Assembly: GCA_007994965.1 (NCBI GenBank)
Contig: VOPW01000001.1
Span: 1,364,001 to 1,428,000, forward strand
DNA: 64,000 bases
Reading direction: 5' to 3'
DNA from: Piscinibacter aquaticus
GTDB taxonomy: Bacteria > Pseudomonadota > Gammaproteobacteria > Burkholderiales > Burkholderiaceae_C
The notes below the pieces were generated by a model. The model did no database searches. It saw only the letters and a program-made list of their open reading frames with translations, and was not told the DNA's origin. Position numbers and translations under genes: made by a program. Positions 61,101 to 64,000 of this stretch are shown in pieces. Every line of letters begins with the position of its first letter. Within the stretch, counting starts at the first letter, position 1.

Positions 61101-61138
61101 GGTTTGATTTTGCTCGGGCCCGGGCCGGGCCGAGTCGC

Positions 61139-61144
61139 GCTAGA
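61139..61144. repeat. target-site duplication, left copy (GCTAGA)
   Basis: Six bases GCTAGA directly before the left inverted repeat. The same six bases lie at 62173-62178 directly after the right inverted repeat. The intactness of the duplication indicates a simple, fairly recent insertion without later rearrangement. Confidence 0.9.
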
Positions 61145-62172
61145 TGTGATGTTCCGATAGGTTGTTCATCCGTTCCTGATTTGGGAAGCTGGGGTTGTCG
61201 AGACCTCCCGCAACCTGGACAGGAGAACGGATGAACAGCCACAAGCATGCGAGATTGACTGCCAAAGGTCGAGCTCCTGCTGGTCAGCAGAGTGCTGAAC
61301 GAGGGTTGGACGATGTCCGCCGCGAGTGAGGCGGCAGGCGTGAGCAAGCGCACCGGCTTCAAGTGGCTGGCCCGCTTCAAGGCGGAAGGTGCGGCAGGCT
61401 CCGGCCGATCGCAGTTCTCGTCCGAAGCGCAGCCCACGAGCGCTGACGGCCCAAAAGCAAGCGCAGCTGGAGGATCTACGGCGCCGCCGCTGGCCGCTAT
61501 GGCGAATCGCCGAGCAGGCCGGCTGCGGTGTGGCGACGGTCAGCCGTTGCATGAAACGATTGGGACTGTCCCGACTGAAGTCGCTGGAGCCGCCGCAGCC
61601 CGTGGTGCGCTACGAGCGCGCAGCTGCAGGCGAGCTGCTGCACCTGGATACCAAGAAGCTCATGCACATCGATGGCATCGGCCACCGCATCACCGGCGAC
61701 AGACGCACGACCAAGCGCGGCATCGGCTGGCAGATGGTTCACCTGGCGATCGATGACCACTCGCGTGTGTCGTTCGCGCAGGTGCTGCCCGACGAGACGA
61801 CCGATAGCTGCGTGCAGTTCCTGCGCCAAGCGGTGGCCTACTACGCCAGCCTGGGCGTGCGCATCGAGCGCGTGATGACAGACAACGGCACGGGCTACAA
61901 GAACACCTTCAAGGCTGCCTGCGACGAACTCGGCATCCGGCACATCAAGACTCGGCCCTACACCCCCAAGACCAACGGCAAGGCCGAGCGCTTCGTCCAG
62001 ACCAGCTTGCGCGAGTGGGCCTATGCCCAGCCCTACGTCAGCTCAGCGCAGCGCGAGGCCGCTCTGCAGCCCTTCCTGCACCGCTACAACTGGCATCGGC
62101 CACACTCCGCCCTGAACCGCCAGCCGCCCATGACCCGCATCCCGGCCGTGAGCAACCTCTTGGAACTCAACA
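61145..62172 (+). mobile_element. IS481-family insertion sequence
   Basis: A complete element of about 1,028 bp. The terminal inverted repeats start with TGT: left TGTGATGTTCCGATAGGTTG (61145-61164) and right, read inward, TGTTGAGTTCCAAGAGGTTG. They match at 15 of 20 positions, and TTCC and AGGTTG are shared. The element is flanked on both sides by GCTAGA (61139-61144 and 62173-62178), a perfect 6-bp duplication fitting the NCTAGN target known for IS481. It carries one transposase gene. It occupies the short divergent gap between a nucleotidyltransferase gene and a metal-efflux-like cluster. Confidence 0.93.
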
Positions 62173-62177
62173 GCTAG
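61231..62177 (+). CDS. IS481-family transposase (frame broken)
   Basis: About 315 residues with an N-terminal helix-turn-helix (VLNEGWTMSAASEAAGVSKR, then LWRIAEQAGCGVATVSRCMK) and an rve-type DDE catalytic core. The first Asp is in GELLHLDTKKL, the second in RVMTDNGTGYKN and the Glu in TNGKAERFVQTSLREWAY. It ends with HRPHSALNRQPPMTRI. Frame changes lie near 61261 (an apparent extra A) and near 61400. If these are sequencing errors, the element may be active. The start MNSHKHARLTAK has AGGAG 7 bp upstream. Confidence 0.92.
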
Positions 62178-62178
62178 A
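62173..62178. repeat. target-site duplication, right copy (GCTAGA), supplies the transposase stop codon
   Basis: The second GCTAGA copy. The transposase reading frame crosses the right inverted repeat and ends at the TAG inside this duplicated target (62175-62177), so the stop codon is not part of the element but comes from the insertion site. Confidence 0.88.
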
Positions 62179-62187
62179 GTCACGCCC

Positions 62188-62593
62188 ATGCGTTCGCTGC
62201 TGCGTCTGATGCTGCTGTGCCTGATGGCGGTGGCCTTGCCCGTGCAAGGCTTCGCGGCCACGGGGGCACTGCACTGCGCGGCGATGCACGAGCGCATGCA
62301 GGTGGCGAGCACGCATCACCACGATGACGGCGCCGATCACCATCACGCGCAGGCCGGCGCGCACCACGACGGCTCGAGCGCCGACACCGGGCCCGACGAC
62401 GGCGCCCCCGCGTTGGCGGTGTCTTCAAGTGCAGCGCCTGTGCCGCCTGCTGCGTCGGGCTGGGCCTGCCTGCCAGCACGATCCACGTGCCGCAGGGCTG
62501 GCCGAGGTGCTCTCGCTGCAGCCGGCGACTCGCACCGTTGCGCCGTTCCTCACCGGCGGGCCCGAACGCCCACCGCGCACCGTCCTCGCCTGA
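62188..62593 (+). CDS. secreted His-rich, Cys-rich small protein, probable metal-binding (frame broken)
   Basis: About 135 residues. A signal peptide (MRSLLRLMLLCLMAVALPVQ) is followed by a His/Asp cluster (STHHHDDGADHHHAQAGAHH) and, after a missing base near 62430, a Cys cluster (KCSACAACCVGLGLP). A second frame change lies near 62510. This composition, and the position before a TolC/CzcC-type lipoprotein gene, suggest a periplasmic metal-binding accessory protein, as seen near copper and cobalt-zinc-cadmium efflux genes. The start codon is only 9 bp after the IS target duplication, so any native ribosome site was shortened or displaced by the insertion. Confidence 0.65.
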
Positions 62594-62648
62594 GCTCCGT
62601 CCGTTCGCCGCGGCGAACGGTGTCGTCGATCTCTTCAGCGAGGGCTGC

Positions 62649-62972
62649 ATGTCCCGATCCCTGTTTGCTGGTGCCTGTCTCGCGGCGGTGAGCGCCGTCG
62701 CGCTGGCCCAGACGCCGACCCGCTCCACCCCACCCGATCCGCTCGACCCGCAGGCGGCCGTGCCGCCCGCCCAGTACCGCTCGGCGCTGGCGCCTACCGG
62801 CCGCTGGCCGAAGCGCCGGTGGGCTCGTGGAAGGAAGCCAACGAACGCGTCAACCGCATCGGCGGCTGGCGCGCGTATGCCCGCAGGCGGCGGCGCCAGT
62901 GCCGACCGCCCCGGCGGCGTCGTCACCGGCTGCCCTGGCGGTGCCGGCGCACCGGCATTGAGGTGCCCATGA
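62649..62972 (+). CDS. small exported protein of unknown function (frame broken)
   Basis: About 108 residues. A signal peptide (SRSLFAGACLAAVSAVALAQ) is followed by TPTRSTPPDPLDPQAAVPPA, then after one missing base near 62795, YRPLAEAPVGSWKEANERVN and RIGGWRAYAREAAAP. I recognise no named family, though such short proteins often precede TolC-type genes in Burkholderiales metal-efflux operons. The stop is taken as the TGA at 62970-62972, overlapping the next ATG (ATGA). An alternative stop lies at 62959-62961. Confidence 0.6.
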   Translation: MSRSLFAGACLAAVSAVALAQTPTRSTPPDPLDPQAAVPPAQYRSALAPTGRWPKRRWARGRKPTNASTASAAGARMPAGGGASADRPGGVVTGCPGGAGAPALRCP

Positions 62973-64000
62973 CTCCGATGCGAATCACCGTGCTGGCGAC
63001 GGCCGCACTGCTGGCCGGCTGCGCCACGTTCTCCGACGACGGCGGCTTCGGCACCGTCCAGCAAGCGGCGAAGCAGCACCTCGGCCAGGAAGTGCGCTGG
63101 GCACGCAGTGCCGAGGACCGCGAAGCGATCGAGCGCCGCGTGGCCGAACTGCTGCAGCAGCCGCTGGGCATCGACGCGGCCGTGCAACTCGCGCTGCTCA
63201 ACAACCCGGGCCTGCAGGCCGCGTACTTCGAGCTCGGCATCACCGAGGCCGATCTCGTTCAGGCCGGCCGCCTGCCCAACCCGGGTTTCGGTTTCGCTCG
63301 CCTGACGAAGGGCGAGGAGATCGAGTGGGAGCGCGGACTGCACTTCAACCTGAGTTCGCTGCTCGCCCTGCCGATGAAGCGGCAGATCGAGCAGCGCCGC
63401 TTCGCGCAGGCCCAGGGCGCGGCGGCGATGGCCGTGCTGACACTCGCGGCCGATACCCGCAAGGCCTGGGTGCAGGCCGTGGCTGCCGAGGAGTCGCTGC
63501 GCTATGCCACGCAGGTGATGCAGGCCGCCGACGCCGGCGCCGAACTCGCCCGGCGCATGGCGCAGGCCGGCAACTTCAGCCCGTTGCAGCGGTTGCGCGA
63601 GCAGTCGTTCTCGGCCGATGCCGCCATCGGCCTGGCGCGCGCGAAGCAGGCGCGTCTGGCCACGCGCGAGCGGCTCACGCGGCTGCTCGGCCTGTGGGGG
63701 CGCAGACCGACTTCAAGCTGCCCGAACGCCTGCCCGATCTGCCGGCCACACCGCGTGAGCTGCCTGACGTGGAGCGCATCGCGATCGCCCAGCGCCTGGA
63801 TGTGCAGGGCGCGAAGCTGGCCACCGAGCAGACGGCGAAGTCGCTGGGCCTCACCCGCACCACGCGCTTCGTCAACGTGCTCGAGCTCGGCTACGTGCGC
63901 AACAGCTCGAACGAAGCGCCGGTGCAGCGCGGCTGGGAGGTCGGCTTCGAGCTGCCGCTTTTCGACTGGGGCACGGCGCGCGTGGCCAAGGCCGAGAGCC
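62969..64000 (+). CDS. TolC/CzcC/CusC-family outer-membrane efflux lipoprotein, N-terminal part (frame broken)
   Basis: Forms the outer-membrane channel of a tripartite exporter. The protein starts MTPMRITVLATAALLAGCA with a lipobox (LLAGC). It has the TolC-family opening LGIDAAVQLALLNNPGLQAA, YFELGITEADLVQAGRLPNP, and long helical hairpins (AADTRKAWVQAVAAEESLRY, then ERLTRLLGLWG) ending at FELPLFDWGTARVAKAES. One base is missing near 63703. It runs off the window after about 344 residues. The metal-binding protein upstream favours heavy-metal efflux; the pump and adaptor genes would lie beyond 64000. Confidence 0.9.
   Translation, partial: MTPMRITVLATAALLAGCATFSDDGGFGTVQQAAKQHLGQEVRWARSAEDREAIERRVAELLQQPLGIDAAVQLALLNNPGLQAAYFELGITEADLVQAGRLPNPGFGFARLTKGEEIEWERGLHFNLSSLLALPMKRQIEQRRFAQAQGAAAMAVLTLAADTRKAWVQAVAAEESLRYATQVMQAADAGAELARRMAQAGNFSPLQRLREQSFSADAAIGLARAKQARLATRERLTRLLGLWGRRPTSSCPNACPICRPHRVSCLTWSASRSPSAWMCRARSWPPSRRRSRWASPAPRASSTCSSSATCATARTKRRCSAAGRSASSCRFSTGARRAWPRPRA

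Noticed and set aside
61104..61109. TTGATT as a -35 element of a promoter spanning the ancestral IS insertion site.
   Set aside because: In the reconstructed sequence the nearest -10-like hexamer (TAGAGT) is about 31 bp away, too far for a sigma-70 promoter.

Overview
The window is a strongly GC-rich, densely coded bacterial chromosome segment. Gene order points to a betaproteobacterium of the order Burkholderiales, probably a Rubrivivax/Methylibium/Leptothrix-type organism. The pointers are map-glnD, the queF-dapC-dapD-pilU-dapE-prmB run, smc-zipA-ligA and glnA-ntrB-ntrC-xthA. This placement is inference from synteny and protein style; no rRNA or tRNA gene was seen to confirm it.

Most genes here are interrupted by one or more single-base frame changes, and their reading frames resume correctly on either side. 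Most changes look like one missing base in a GC-rich stretch. Three look like one extra A in a short A-run (near 37868, 38669 and 61261). Many affected genes are essential (ligA, smc, glnA, glnD, map, dapD), so I read this as sequence or assembly error, not gene decay. Genes are therefore given as whole units with approximate break points; none is called a pseudogene.

Layout. 1-7.9 kb: mnmH (partial), glnD and map on the minus strand, then purL. 7.9-10.7 kb: an unknown small protein with a predicted metal-dependent hydrolase, then a flavodoxin-fold NAD(P)H oxidoreductase with an XRE/MmyB regulator. 10.9-14.4 kb: the most interesting part. A haem-oxygenase-like diiron protein is translationally coupled to an RpfF-type diffusible-signal-factor (DSF) synthase. 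The synthase is convergent with a membrane hybrid histidine kinase, and the two genes share a CTAG stop palindrome. 14.5-18.6 kb: a DUF1624 acyltransferase, thrH, rlmB, a sirtuin, upp (preceded by a G-quadruplex motif) and a small secreted protein. 18.6-23.7 kb: split chromate-type transporter, MFS permease, 2-hydroxyacid dehydrogenase, DUF1993 protein, LysE/RhtB exporter. 23.8-29.3 kb: an Ntn-type amidohydrolase of the penicillin/AHL acylase family, a Cdd1-like HhH protein, lexA with its SOS box, an asparaginase, and ohr/ohrR with an operator.

29.3-37.0 kb is one long minus-strand transcription unit (queF, dapC, dapD, pilU-type ATPase, dapE, prmB, ABC-F ATPase). 37.2-44.6 kb is smc-zipA-ligA-Nudix. 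44.6-49.2 kb holds an EamA permease, a Na/Pi cotransporter with PhoU domain, an IclR regulator and a diguanylate cyclase. 49.4-54.6 kb is a chain of overlapping plus-strand genes (AIM24, beta-propeller, polysaccharide deacetylase, sterol-desaturase-like hydroxylase, EI24, CinA/MoaB-like). 54.6-59.5 kb is the nitrogen control locus: NtrC-type sites and a sigma-54 promoter before glnA, a terminator after it, then a coiled-coil secreted protein, ntrB and ntrC. xthA and a nucleotidyltransferase follow on the minus strand. An IS481-family element with a perfect 6-bp target duplication lies at 61.1-62.2 kb, immediately before a metal-efflux-like cluster (His/Cys-rich secreted protein, small protein, TolC/CzcC-type lipoprotein) that runs off the end.
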